A model generated the notes under the pieces. That model was not told the DNA's origin, searched no databases, and saw only the letters and a list, made by a program, of their open reading frames with translations. Source: Microcyclospora pomicola (taxonomy: Eukaryota > Ascomycota > Dothideomycetes > Capnodiales). Taken from it: a DNA stretch of 64,000 bases. Shown one piece after another: positions 54,097 through 64,000 of the stretch. Location: assembly GCA_002786065.1 (NCBI GenBank), contig NHNY01000036.1:124001-188000 (forward strand). Direction: 5' to 3'. The number at the start of each line of letters is the position of its first letter. Within the stretch, counting starts at the first letter, position 1. A program made the translations under genes and the position numbers.

Positions 54097-55416
54097 TCAC
54101 AGTTCTGTCAGCGCAGCTTCGGCCAGCTGGCGATATCGGTCCGGCTGGAAGCGTTCCTTCGCCCATCCACGCTTGCGTCCCTCCTGGATCCGACGCTGCT
54201 TGTCCGTCTGCTTGTCCGGTCCAGCGGCATTAGTCCCCAGGCTGGCAGGATGTGGGAGCTGCTGAACTGGTGTAGCAGGAACACTTTGAGGCCGGGAGCT
54301 TAGCGTGCGGCCAGAGATCCGGTTCGCGAGTTTGGGTTTCTCGGGTTGCTGGGTGACCAGCACCCGAGATCTCGCAAGCGTGAGGAATTTCAGATGCGTC
54401 TGGATCTGCGAACGAAGGGCTGTGAGGTGGGTGTCGATCGCCGTGGTGTGGCGGTCCTGAGCAGGACTGGTATGTGCGGGTGCTTGACGGTATGACATCC
54501 GGCTGAAGTAATCGGGTAAGGTTGGTGTAGTGGGAGAGATGGGTGAAACAGAATCATCAGTGTCGGAAGTCGTGAATTCGTCGTCCGATCCCATGGGTGA
54601 TACTGCAGGAGGTGGCTCATCCCGCCGGAAGAAACCAGGCGAGGCCGATTGCAGACCTCCAGATGGACGACTGGAGGCTATTGTGGGCATAGTCAGGCGA
54701 TGAAGATGTGGAACGGTTCGATGGGGATTGCCGGAATTCATCGATCTGGCCTGGTAAGAAGGCGCATCGAGGTGTGAACGAGACCGTTGCAGCATGATCT
54801 TGTTAGGTTGTTTTGCTGGTGAGGTCATCAGTGACATGCGCGACATATCCCGTTGTAAGCGATTAGGGATCATCGCGTCGCTGAATCTGTCTGTGTTGGC
54901 ACGGATGGAGAAATCAAAGGCACTGTCGGTACTCGAAGGTGGATTGCTATCGGTGCGGATGTGTGGTTGACCTGCTAGGGGAGCCAGCTCGTCTTCCAGA
55001 TTGCCATATTGCTCGTCATGATATTCGTTGAAGTTTCGATGAGGTGGTGACACATTTGCGCCGTGACCGTCAACATGCTGGGGTGGCGAGGGGATTTTGC
55101 TATAGCGAGCATGTGCGGATGCTGCTTCATAGCTAGTCTGCGAGCTCGGCAGAGCGTTCAGAGCGTCGTTGTAGTACTGCGCGGCTTGATCGTAGGCTGG
55201 CACCTTGGCGGTAGAGTGATTGTGAATCTGTCTTGCCAGCTCGTCGTGCGCCGAACCGAGGAAGAAGCAGATGTACGACCGGTGCAGTGGGAACCGCGTG
55301 TCGTCGATCTCTGGGAGCAGTTCGCGACCAGCCTGTATGCAACGTCGATATTGATGCTGCAAAAAGAGCGATTTCAGGTGGCGTAACTCGACCGGATACA
55401 TCTCGGACGGAGCCAT
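54097..55416 (-). CDS. TPR-like helical protein, function unknown
   Basis: Single exon, 439 aa, starting at MAPSEMYPVELRHLKSLFLQ. The N-terminal 95 residues look like two or three TPR helices pairs (RHLKSLFLQHQYRRCIQAGRE, CFFLGSAHDELARQIHNHS, AYDQAAQYYNDALNALP). The middle is Ser/Pro-rich and disordered, with many SP/TP sites suggestive of proline-directed phosphorylation. A coiled segment (IDTHLTALRSQIQTHLKFLT) lies near residue 335. The C terminus is basic with a helix (RYRQLAEAALTEL). It matches a type of conserved but uncharacterised Pezizomycotina protein; I cannot assign a role. Confidence 0.75.
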   Translation of the reverse strand: MAPSEMYPVELRHLKSLFLQHQYRRCIQAGRELLPEIDDTRFPLHRSYICFFLGSAHDELARQIHNHSTAKVPAYDQAAQYYNDALNALPSSQTSYEAASAHARYSKIPSPPQHVDGHGANVSPPHRNFNEYHDEQYGNLEDELAPLAGQPHIRTDSNPPSSTDSAFDFSIRANTDRFSDAMIPNRLQRDMSRMSLMTSPAKQPNKIMLQRSRSHLDAPSYQARSMNSGNPHRTVPHLHRLTMPTIASSRPSGGLQSASPGFFRRDEPPPAVSPMGSDDEFTTSDTDDSVSPISPTTPTLPDYFSRMSYRQAPAHTSPAQDRHTTAIDTHLTALRSQIQTHLKFLTLARSRVLVTQQPEKPKLANRISGRTLSSRPQSVPATPVQQLPHPASLGTNAAGPDKQTDKQRRIQEGRKRGWAKERFQPDRYRQLAEAALTEL

Positions 55417-56636
55417 GGCTGCTGGATTGTCTTTCGAGGTAGGCAGGCCTCGATGGAGGAGGTGGATGAAATGTCGCAAAGTTTGGGAATAGCAAGAAAC
55501 CTGTCTAGGATTCACCGAAGAAGTGAGGTCGATCGCACGGCACTGCGTCGGAGGTCAAGGGCCGAGATAGATGACACGCACGACATGTGGTGGGACGCCT
55601 CAAGGTTCTCGCGCGACAGTTGTAAATTTCATTCGCCCTTGCTTGAAAGCCATTGCTATAATAAGTGCCAAAGGCGTCCTCGGCATTTGCACATTCCGTT
55701 CAATTTGCCATATCACCATCGCTACAGCTAGCACAACGGATCGTTGTGAAAGGGAAGCGCTTCGAAGGCACGAACCAATCTGGATCAACTACTTCGACGC
55801 TCGACTTTCAACATAATGACATTACGTCTCGTCCCCCGCCTTGGCACGGTCCAGGTGGTGGACATGCGATTGACGACGTTTCTGTTGGCACGAGAGGTGG
55901 TGTCGTGGCAGACGAATGGGAGAGCAGAAAAACAAAATGAGTTTAGGACTAGAGGCGCGCAACAAGGTTGTGGGGAGCCACAAGATCCCGTGAGCCGCCT
56001 GGAATGCAGAATGCTACTGAGTTGGAGAGAATATGCGAAGTCCGTCATACATGTATCTATCAATGCAGGGGTACGCGCACTGCGAGCCCTCGATTGACCC
56101 CTTGCCACCCACCTTGCATGCAGTTTTCCCTGTGATAGACAGGTCGGTATATATCGACGCACTGCTATCCTATTTGTCCCTTTCGGCATGCTTACGCCGG
56201 CGTAAGCCCCGATCAATCTCTTTCCTGTTATCAGTCACCCCGAAGTAGTGATTGCACATCATCATTATCCTTGTACCTTGGAGATAGATCAGATCAGCCA
56301 CTTACTACACCGATGTACCAACGGCCAGACGAGATGGCGCAAGTCAATCGCCAAACCATAAAGCTCGATGCTTCCTGTGCTTCGCGGTCGAGACGTCACG
56401 GGATTGAGATCTGCATTACATCTTGTGCGGAGACGTTGAGAGAAGTGGCTTAGCTGAGCGCAGAGTGAAGTGCGAATTAAGCTACGGATAATGTGGACAA
56501 GCATGCCGGCTGCCCGGGTCGCCGGGCTTTCTTGACCACGACTTCTGGCTGGTAGTCGCGTAGCATCGCGTGACATCGCGTTTACCTCCACTTCATACCA
56601 TTGCCCATAGTATCATTGGGTGGCGATAGCAATGCG
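55417..56636. other. Divergent intergenic region, 1.22 kb
   Basis: Between the TPR-like gene (minus) and MPH1 (plus). Short overlapping ORFs only. No RNA gene or repeat recognised. Confidence 0.4.
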
Positions 56637-59600
56637 ATGCCATTCAGCGACGACTATTTTGACGAAGGCGACGATACTGAATTTTTGGCCGTCGCTACAC
56701 AGCTCGAGACTTCTCAGCATGGCAACTTCTCCGACACATCTCCCCGGCCGTTCAAGCGGCGGCGGATGAAAGAGTCTACTCTTCAAATTGACAGACCTGG
56801 GTTGGACGGGTCAGATCAACGAGTACCTGAAGAAGATCCAGAATACTACCTTCCTGGCGAGACTGGAGAAGACTGTGATGTTGCCAAGACATCCAGGTAC
56901 AAGATTCATGTTCCGAAAGATGGAGCACAGTTTCCCAACGCATATTTCACGCAGACTCAGGTTGATCTTGACTCAAGCCCAGGCCGTTTTAGAGGCCCCG
57001 TATGGAAGAAGCCGCAGCAAAGTGCTGCAGTTCCTCCTCGATCAGGAGCAAGCACAACATCCAATGTAGGTAGAAGTGTAGGCTTACAACCCCGTAAACC
57101 TGTCACGAATGCGCCAGTAGCGAATGGTCAGCAATTGCTGAGTTTTGGTCCTAAACACACTTCGAAAGAGAGCGAAAATGGCCGCGCGCATCTCGGAGCT
57201 CGTATGCATGGAGAAGAAAGTGCACTCTTCCACCAGTATGATCCACCAGAACAGAGTACCGAGCGATCTGGACGAAGTGGGTCGTATGCCGCTGTACGAG
57301 AGCTGGCAGACTTGCCATCCGATGCTTTCGCATCTTCGCCATACGAGAAGCCGGCACAAGCACAAGTAATTATGATCTCATCTCAGCAAGATCAGTCCCA
57401 TGGGGCAAACCCCGGCCTTCGCGGTCCACAGGCAGGACTGAAGCAGATGACGATATTCGGTCAACCAGCAACACAAGCCTTGTCGGCATCGCAAGCAGCA
57501 AACAAAAGGCATGCCTGGCCACTCAAGTCGAAGGATGAAGCACCAACACACCACCAACTCAGTCAAGAGGCAATGGCTACCTGGACATACCCGACCAATC
57601 TAGGCACCGTTCGAGACTATCAATATAACATTGTGAAGCGTAGTCTGTTCCACAATACCCTGGTAGCCTTGCCGACCGGCTTGGGCAAGACATTCATCGC
57701 GGCAACCGTGATGTTGAATTACTATCGCTGGACCACCAATGCCCAAATCATCTTCATGGCCCCAACGAAGCCCTTGATCGCTCAACAGATGGACGCTTGT
57801 TACCACATAGTCGGCATTCCCCAGCATGACACTGTGCTCATGACTGGTGAGACGGCGCCCGTTGTGCGTGGCGATGAGTGGCAGGAGAGAAGAGTGTTCT
57901 TCATGACCCCACAAACTGTCATCAATGATCTCAAGACTGGTATCAGTGATCCGAAGAAAATCGTGCTCATTGTGGTCGATGAGGCTCACAAAGCGACGGG
58001 AGGCTATGCTTATACTGAGGTGGTTGCCTTCGTCCGCCGCTTCAACAGTAGTTTCCGAGTGCTGGCTTTGACAGCGACCCCCGGGTCAACCGTAGAATCT
58101 GTTCAAGCTGTTATTGATAATCTGGACATATCCCGCGTCGAACTGCGCACTGAAGTGTCGCTGGACATTCGATCTTACACGCATGAGAAGCAAACCGAGA
58201 CAGAAGTTTTTGACTGGAGTGACGAACAACAGCTTATCATGGAACACCTCACCAAAGCTCTGAAGCCGTCACTTGACAAGCTTAGCACACAAAACGCATA
58301 CTGGTCCCGCGACCCTATGTCTCTAACAGCATTTGGCATGAACCAGTCACGGCAAAAGTGGTCACAATCTGACGCAGGGCGAAAAGCTCCGATGGGCGTC
58401 AAAGGCATGGTCAACGCAATCTTCACAGTCCTGGCCTCGTTTGGACATAGCATAACACTGCTGAAGTTCCATGGAATCGCGCCGTTCTACACCAACATTC
58501 TTGAGCTCCAGCGTCAAGTGGAGAGTGGTGAGACCAAAGGAAAGACCGCGAAAGGAATCATCGAGTCGGCAGACTTTGTGAAGATGTTCAATCTCATCCG
58601 CGGATGGACCAGGAATCCAGACTTCATCGGTCACCCCAAACTGCAATATCTTCGCGAAGTAGTTCTCAATCACTTCCTTGACGCTGGTGAAGGTAGGCAG
58701 GGAGGGAGTGTGCCACCAAGTGCTACACGAGTCATGGTCTTTGTCTCGTACCGTGACAGCGCTGAAGAAGTCTGTCGTGTGCTCAAACGCAACGAGCCCA
58801 TGATCAGACCACATGTGTTTGTTGGTCAGTCCGGCAAGGCTGGTTCCGATGGTATGAACCAGAAAAAGCAGAATGCTGTCATTCAGGACTTCAAGGCCGG
58901 CAAATACAACACGCTGGTCGCAACTTCAATCGGTGAGGAGGGACTGGATATTGGCGACGTCGATCTCATTGTCTGTTATGATGCTTCGGCGTCGCCTATA
59001 CGGATGTTACAACGGATTGGACGCACTGGTCGCAAACGAATGGGCCGAATCGTTCTACTTCTTATGCGGGGAAAGGAGGAAAACGACTATGCCAAAGCCC
59101 AAGACAACTACGCATATATTCAGAAGACCATTGCTGATGCTAAGAAGTACAACTATCACGAAGACCGAAGCCCAAGGATACTTCCTAAGGATGTCTCACC
59201 AGCCGAAGACAAGAGAGTTATTGCGATTCCTCCTGAGAACAGCCAGCCCGTTGATCTGAATGAGAAAGGACGCAAAGCGAAAGCCAAAGGCAGGAAACGC
59301 GCACCAAAGAAGTTCAACATGCCTGATGGCGTGCGGACCGGCTTTGTGAAGGCCTCGAAGATAGGGTCTGATGGTGATAGCGATGGTGGACGGGAAGTCA
59401 TCACCTCGAAGGTCCAACCACTAGCCAAAAAGCCACCGCCAACCAGAAAGATTGTGGCTGCACCTGAGATTGAGGCTGCGCCGTTGCCTTTTCTGCAGGA
59501 CGTGCTGTTGAACAGCGTCCAGGAGAAGGAGCTTGAGCGTAAATATGCTCATACCAATGGAGGGGATTCAGATATGGTCATTCATGCTCCAGATACGTCA

Positions 59601-60395
59601 CGCTTTCCGAACATGCTCCGCGACTCTACCAGTACCAGATATCTACGGCATGGTCGAGTCACGAACAAAGTCGCAAGAGCACTGCAGCAGATTCGCAGAA
59701 TTGACGACATCATGGTTCGGACAATGAAAGAGTCTTTCGACGAGGATGCTATAGTCAGGCCGGGGCCAGCAGCCTCCCGACTTGCAGATCCTGAGAACAA
59801 ATTCGAACACCTTGACACCGTTGAAATTCTGCCCGTCAACCCAAAGAAAGCACCGACAAGAAAGAAATCCGTCGTTCGTAAGAAGCAGATTGTCTCAAAT
59901 TCCACGGTTGTGAAACCAACCAATTCAAGAAACGGTATTATACGTAAGAATCAGTCCTTGCGAAGATCAACATCATATGGATCTGCAGCCATGGAGGGCG
60001 CAGAATCAAGTCCAGAGCCCACCCCTGCAGACATGCGCATCGGCACACAAGGCATCGACCTAGGGTCACGCGATACAAGTGGCGAAGATGACGACGATGA
60101 ACCTGACAGCGATCTGGAGGGTTTTGTTGCAAGATCAGATGAGGTACTTGAGGTTGTCTCGTCCTCAATGCCTGGCAGTCTACGTCCCACCCCGAAAGCT
60201 AAGGGACGAGGAATGCGTAAGAAGATCAGCAAGGCAGTAATTGACAGCGACGAAGATAGTGAGGAAATCATACTGGACGATGACCATGACTCACAGCACC
60301 ACGACATAGCGGACTCCACAGAAGAAGACGTGCGCCCCCAAGCACAACCTCCCGCCAGGAAGCGACGAGTGATCGATGATAGCGATACAGAGTAG
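56637..60395 (+). CDS. MPH1: ATP-dependent DNA helicase Mph1 (FANCM family)
   Basis: Single exon, 1252 aa, starting at MPFSDDYFDEGDDTEF. It is an SF2 3'-5' helicase/translocase that remodels forks and D-loops and restrains crossover recombination. Motifs: RDYQYNIVKRSLFHNTLVAL (Q region), PTGLGKT (Walker A, about 345-351), APTKPLIAQQ (Ia), DEAH (about 448), LTATPG (III), and in the second RecA lobe ATSIGEEGLDIGDVDL (V) and RIGRTGR (VI, about 792). Between the lobes lies the FANCM/Hef insert. The C-terminal 400 residues are charged and disordered, ending in acidic SDTE. No ERCC4 nuclease follows, as usual for fungal Mph1. At 1252 aa it is somewhat longer than many orthologues (about 1000-1150), from longer termini. 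Confidence 0.94.
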   Translation: MPFSDDYFDEGDDTEFLAVATQLETSQHGNFSDTSPRPFKRRRMKESTLQIDRPGLDGSDQRVPEEDPEYYLPGETGEDCDVAKTSRYKIHVPKDGAQFPNAYFTQTQVDLDSSPGRFRGPVWKKPQQSAAVPPRSGASTTSNVGRSVGLQPRKPVTNAPVANGQQLLSFGPKHTSKESENGRAHLGARMHGEESALFHQYDPPEQSTERSGRSGSYAAVRELADLPSDAFASSPYEKPAQAQVIMISSQQDQSHGANPGLRGPQAGLKQMTIFGQPATQALSASQAANKRHAWPLKSKDEAPTHHQLSQEAMATWTYPTNLGTVRDYQYNIVKRSLFHNTLVALPTGLGKTFIAATVMLNYYRWTTNAQIIFMAPTKPLIAQQMDACYHIVGIPQHDTVLMTGETAPVVRGDEWQERRVFFMTPQTVINDLKTGISDPKKIVLIVVDEAHKATGGYAYTEVVAFVRRFNSSFRVLALTATPGSTVESVQAVIDNLDISRVELRTEVSLDIRSYTHEKQTETEVFDWSDEQQLIMEHLTKALKPSLDKLSTQNAYWSRDPMSLTAFGMNQSRQKWSQSDAGRKAPMGVKGMVNAIFTVLASFGHSITLLKFHGIAPFYTNILELQRQVESGETKGKTAKGIIESADFVKMFNLIRGWTRNPDFIGHPKLQYLREVVLNHFLDAGEGRQGGSVPPSATRVMVFVSYRDSAEEVCRVLKRNEPMIRPHVFVGQSGKAGSDGMNQKKQNAVIQDFKAGKYNTLVATSIGEEGLDIGDVDLIVCYDASASPIRMLQRIGRTGRKRMGRIVLLLMRGKEENDYAKAQDNYAYIQKTIADAKKYNYHEDRSPRILPKDVSPAEDKRVIAIPPENSQPVDLNEKGRKAKAKGRKRAPKKFNMPDGVRTGFVKASKIGSDGDSDGGREVITSKVQPLAKKPPPTRKIVAAPEIEAAPLPFLQDVLLNSVQEKELERKYAHTNGGDSDMVIHAPDTSRFPNMLRDSTSTRYLRHGRVTNKVARALQQIRRIDDIMVRTMKESFDEDAIVRPGPAASRLADPENKFEHLDTVEILPVNPKKAPTRKKSVVRKKQIVSNSTVVKPTNSRNGIIRKNQSLRRSTSYGSAAMEGAESSPEPTPADMRIGTQGIDLGSRDTSGEDDDDEPDSDLEGFVARSDEVLEVVSSSMPGSLRPTPKAKGRGMRKKISKAVIDSDEDSEEIILDDDHDSQHHDIADSTEEDVRPQAQPPARKRRVIDDSDTE

Positions 60396-61446
60396 AACAC
60401 CACTATAGATGCCGGCGCATCACAACGTTCTCTCCATTTGGCCCCTGTGCAATGTCACCATCATACTGTTTCTGTAGACCCATGATTGTGAACCACGACA
60501 CCACCATGATCGCCACACAACCCTATAGACGAAACATCTACGGAGCACAAGAAGCCAGTCTTTGTCGCTATAGCACAGAGCGATATAGCCATTTCCATGG
60601 GTAGCAGGCCAGTGGTGCAGAATGCAGACTATAGCACTGTCCCTTCAGATCTGTTAGTCGCGAGACTTACCAGCACCTTTCGCCACGTTGCTGTGCGCGC
60701 ACGTCTCGAACGTGGCTTCGTGCAGAATGGTTGTCGCGCTCGCGTGGGAAATGAGACATCTAACGCTCTCGAATTGGCGTCGCAACTTTCACGCTAAGCC
60801 GCCGTAACAAATTCTCCGAAGAGCTACTCCGTCCTCTTGACAAGAGCGCTATGGGAGCTTTCCCGTCGGACCAGATCTACAACAGAGATTCGCGAGCTCT
60901 ATGTATGGCACTAGACGTTCACATTGACAAGCCGATGCGGAATCAATAGCACACTGTATGTTTCTCGACGCTCATGGAACTTCTTCTAGTTCAATCGACG
61001 TTTTGCCCCTTTGCCGCTTGAGGCCGAGTCGTGTTAGTTCTGGACTAGCGCCAGGTCCAGATGCACATGGCCTACCCCAGCTCAGCCAGCCCGCCGCGCT
61101 CTCTACAGCCACGCTCACCTCACTTCGGCGACTACGACCGAATATTGATTGTCTGGCGATGAGGATTGGACCGCTTCAACACGGTCTGGACAGATGAGGC
61201 AGGCCGGATATCCGAGCACCCTCCGTGGCGCCACGTGGACTAAGCGCGATGGTGGTATAGGCGGAACATAGCATATTGCTATATAGAACCTCGGTGCGGC
61301 GATGGGAGACCTCGAGAGCCTCTCCATAGTATTCCAAGACTTGTGTGAGTTTTCGCATCGCTCGTTCATTTTCAAATCTCCTCCAGACTGTTGGCTTGTA
61401 AATCCCAACCTGTCACTCGTTCAAGCATTCGAACAGCTCTGCAAAC
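60396..61446. other. Intergenic, 1.05 kb
   Basis: Between MPH1 and the GH128-type gene, both on plus. No coding sequence, RNA gene or repeat recognised. Confidence 0.45.
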
Positions 61447-62687
61447 ATGCGTGTTCAGGGACTGGTGCTGAGCCTGCTCGTGGCGGCGGAGTGTGCTCTG
61501 GCGGTGCCGGCGACGACAACACAAAAGACGACTTCGACCAGCAAGACGACTTCTACATCGACGCACAAGACTACCAGCACGGCCAAGACCACGACCTCGA
61601 CCAAGAAAACTACATCGACGTCGACCAAGAAGACCACATCGACATCGACTAAGAAAACAACTTCCACGTCTACGAAGAAGACTACGAGCAGCACCAAGAC
61701 TTCTACCACAAGTAAGCCAACAACAACGACCACCAGTAAGGCGACGACGACGACCACCAGCAAGCCAACGACGACGACCACCAAGACGAGCTCATCGACA
61801 ACCAGTTTCGTGACCTCTACAACCACAATCCCATCAACCTCAACAGCCTCGGCCACACCGACCAAAAGCAGCGGCAAGCGTGGTCTTGCATTCAATGACC
61901 CTGCGCTCACAGAGCCATTCTCGCTTTCAGGCCAGGGATCAAAGGTCAACTGGGCTTACAATTGGGCATCTGATCCTTATTATCCTGGCAACGAGTACAC
62001 CCCCAACAGCTTCAACGAGGTCTTGACCTATGTGCCTATGCTGTGGAGCGCCGCCAGCGACCTCACCAGTATCTGGCAGAGCAACGTTCAGAACTCGATC
62101 ACAAACTATGGATCCGATTCGGTCTTGTCGTTCAATGAGCCGGATGGCTGCTGCTGGAGCTGCGGAAACAGCTGCATGAACGTCTCAGCAGCTGTGAGTG
62201 CATACAAGCAATGGGTCCAGCCTCTGGCTGGCAAAGTCAAGCTTGGAGCGCCAGCCGTTACAAACGGAGTGGGCGATGGTGTCGGAATCAGTTATATGGA
62301 ATACTTCATGGGCAACTGCACAAGCTGCCAGGTCGACTTCATTCCTATCCATTGGTAGGTCTCCATGGCAATGCCGTTTGCTTGAGGTATAATGCTAACG
62401 AGTTTCTCATCAGGTACGGCAGCGTTCTCGATCCCAGCTCGTTCACGGCATACGTCCAGAGCTTCTACCAGCAGTTCAACAAGCCCATCTGGATCACCGA
62501 GTTTGGCACTTCTAGCGGAACAGACGCGCAGATCATCTCTTTCCTGCAACAGGTCTTGCCCTGGCTCGACTCGCAGTCATACGTTCAGCGATATGCATAC
62601 TTCATGGACACCAACTCGGGCTCGCCATACCTGTTGAACTCTGATGATACCATGACGGATATTGGTGTCGAGTTCAACAGCGGTTGA
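61447..62687 (+). CDS. Secreted GH128-type (Asl1-like) beta-1,3-glucanase with Thr/Lys repeat linker
   Basis: Two exons, 61447-62354 and 62414-62687; 59-bp intron splitting the Trp codon of PIHW-YGSVLD; 393 aa. Signal peptide 1-19 (MRVQGLVLSLLVAAECALA). Residues 20-135 are a Thr/Ser/Lys repeat (KKTTSTST units), likely O-mannosylated. The catalytic TIM barrel starts after KRGLAFNDP: VNWAYNWASDPYYPGNEY, VPMLWSA, SFNEPDG (acid/base Glu about 230) and IWITEFGT (nucleophile Glu about 330), the pattern of glycoside hydrolase family 128. A KR pair directly before GLAFN is a potential Kex2 site that would release the domain from the linker. Targets would be cell-wall beta-1,3-glucan, for own-wall remodelling or another fungus. 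Confidence 0.9.
61590..61695. repeat. In-frame 24-nt tandem repeats coding KKTTSTST
   Basis: Four to five degenerate 24-nt units inside the linker of the GH128-type gene; they encode eight-residue repeats and could vary in number between strains. Confidence 0.7.
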
Positions 62688-63203
62688 AGCGGGTATCATC
62701 TCATTTCTTAGCGAATACCCTCATAGTAATCCCAAAAATTTGTACAGTTCAAGGATCTCTTGGCTTCGGCCGCTTGCTACAACATGTGTTCGTGATGTGG
62801 CTTCCGTGGTGACATGTGGTTACAATGATGTATCCAAAGGTCAGCCTGTGTTTGACCCGGTCCTCAAGTGCAGCTCTTTGGCCAACTGTACACGTAATTG
62901 GTACTCAGAGTCTCCTGCGTCAATGATGAAAGACTCCATCATCCGGAAGCTCAAATCTACTTTATACATGTATGGGCAGATCCGAAGCAGGCATTTCTTC
63001 CCAACAATGTAGTCTCGTCGCGTGAGCAGCTTCCGGACCCTTGGTAGAACTAAAGTGAATGCAGCGAACGGGACCACCCTGAACCTAATCGGCACGCGAC
63101 AGCTCGCGTGAGGACGTGTATGATGATCTCACTTCATCATGATTTCTTGCAACGAGTAAGCTCGATCAGCATAGATATTCTCCCGCAGAGGAACCAAGGA
63201 ATC
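62688..63203. other. Intergenic, 516 bp
   Basis: 3' flank of the glucanase gene and upstream region of OGG1, same strand. Nothing else recognised. Confidence 0.45.
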
Positions 63204-64000
63204 ATGGGCGTGCTCAATCTTGCCGAGTGGCAAAAGTTGCCTATCAGCCTTTCGGAACTTTGCATAAACACTTCTCTGCGCTGCGGACAGTCTTTCAGGC
63301 AAGCCGACCTCCCCTAAATGGTAGAGGACCAGGGAACTAATAGTATACCAGATGGCGTAAGAACGACTTCGATGTTTGGTCTCTTGCCCTCCACAATCGC
63401 ATCATTTCCGTCCATCAAGATTCGGAATACCTTTACTACCGCTCAATACCACCTTCAACCCTCCAATCGCCACCAACGCCACCATCTTCAAAGCCGCCTT
63501 CCATCCCTGAGAGTACCGACGAGGAAACTACCGAGCTGATCAAGCATTACTTCAACCTCACTCCAAATCTCACCGAACTATATCAAGAATGGTCTGACTC
63601 GGATGCGAATTTCGCGAAGAAAGCACCCAAATTCACCGGCATCCGCGTTCTGAAGCAGGACGCCTGGGAGGCATTGGTCGGCTTCATCTGCAGCAGTAAC
63701 AACAACATCGCGCGGATCAGCCAGATGATCCACAAGCTCTGTATCCATTACGGTCCCCTGCTCGGCCATCTCGACGATGAGCCCTACCACGACTTCCCGC
63801 CACCTCAAGCTCTGGCCCAAGATGGCGTAGAAGCGAAGCTGCGCGCCCTCGGCTTCGGCTACCGCGCGAAGTACCTGCATCAGACGGCGATGCTCGTTGT
63901 GTCGAAACCGCCGGATTGGCTGGACTCACTGCGGAACCCCGAGTCACCGTTGCTAAGTCACAAAGCAAGTCCAGCCGGCGAATGGAACGCGCAAGGCCGC
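63204..64000 (+). CDS. OGG1: 8-oxoguanine DNA glycosylase/AP lyase, 5' part (cut by window end)
   Basis: Exon 1 is 63204-63298; exon 2 runs from 63352 past the window end. The intron (53 bp) begins with GC, not GT: AG-GCAAGC..TATACCAG. Only this join gives the OGG1 N-terminal domain: LNLAEWQKLPISLSELCI, CGQSFR-WRKNDFDVWSLAL, and DSEYLYYRSI. Further on are LIKHYFNLTPNLTELYQEWS, LKQDAWEALVGFICSSNNNI, KLRALGFGYRAKYL and a PAGEWNAQGR end, in register with Ogg1. The enzyme removes 8-oxoguanine paired with cytosine and nicks at the abasic site. The helix-hairpin-helix, catalytic Lys and Asp lie beyond the window. Start chosen at MGVLNLAEWQ; an upstream in-frame ATG at 63108 is less likely. Confidence 0.9.

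Noticed and set aside
61455-61949. Minus-strand ORF of 164 codons rich in Val/Leu opposite the glucanase linker
   Set aside because: It is the antisense shadow of the Thr/Lys repeat and has no independent support.

Overview
The window is nuclear DNA of a filamentous ascomycete (Pezizomycotina; a Dothideomycete is my best guess, low certainty). Genes are dense, mostly single-copy and interrupted by short introns (about 50-150 bp, GT-AG, CTRAY-like branch sites). The set is typical of filamentous fungi: SNT2, FAN1, MPH1/FANCM, RRN3, ERV46, SEC20, SmG, RIB3, OGG1. Exon structures were worked out by hand from splice signals and reading frame and were not checked against RNA or homologues.

Layout. 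0-10 kb (minus strand): an IQ-motif protein with a 13-nt microexon, a protein with a transposase-type helix-turn-helix, and the large BAH/PHD/ELM2-SANT chromatin factor SNT2. 11-17 kb: DUS2, a secreted fasciclin protein (minus), FAN1, RIB3. 17-21 kb: ERV46 (minus) and SEC20 (plus), a divergent ER-Golgi trafficking pair. 21-26 kb: an NmrA-like oxidoreductase, MDE1/mtnB of methionine salvage (minus), and a 2EXR/F-box-like protein. 27-35 kb: a soluble fumarate reductase fused to cytochrome b5 (minus), SmG, and an ARO8-type aminotransferase (minus). 44-55 kb: a STE20-like kinase (minus), a small gene with two in-frame TAGs, a Nudix hydrolase (minus), RRN3, and a TPR-like protein (minus). 56-64 kb: MPH1, a secreted GH128-type glucanase, and the 5' part of OGG1, cut by the window end.

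The exceptional region is 37,162-43,338. It is one 6.2-kb AT-rich insertion with a perfect 9-bp target duplication (GATGTGCTG on both sides) and imperfect terminal inverted repeats of about 85 bp. These are the marks of a Mutator-like (MULE) DNA transposon. It carries a decayed multi-exon MULE transposase on the plus strand and a second decayed multi-exon gene of unknown function on the minus strand, convergent with the first. The introns of both genes, and the element's non-coding spacers, are filled with variants of one short motif (TGASAATNNATT / TTCAGAATGCATT) that also resembles the intron branch site. I regard this intron-filling repeat and the two-gene layout as the best candidates for something undescribed.

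Other points of interest are a GC-AG intron in OGG1, a DYG-type kinase, and several DNA-maintenance genes (FAN1, MPH1, OGG1, possibly the Nudix gene) in one stretch.
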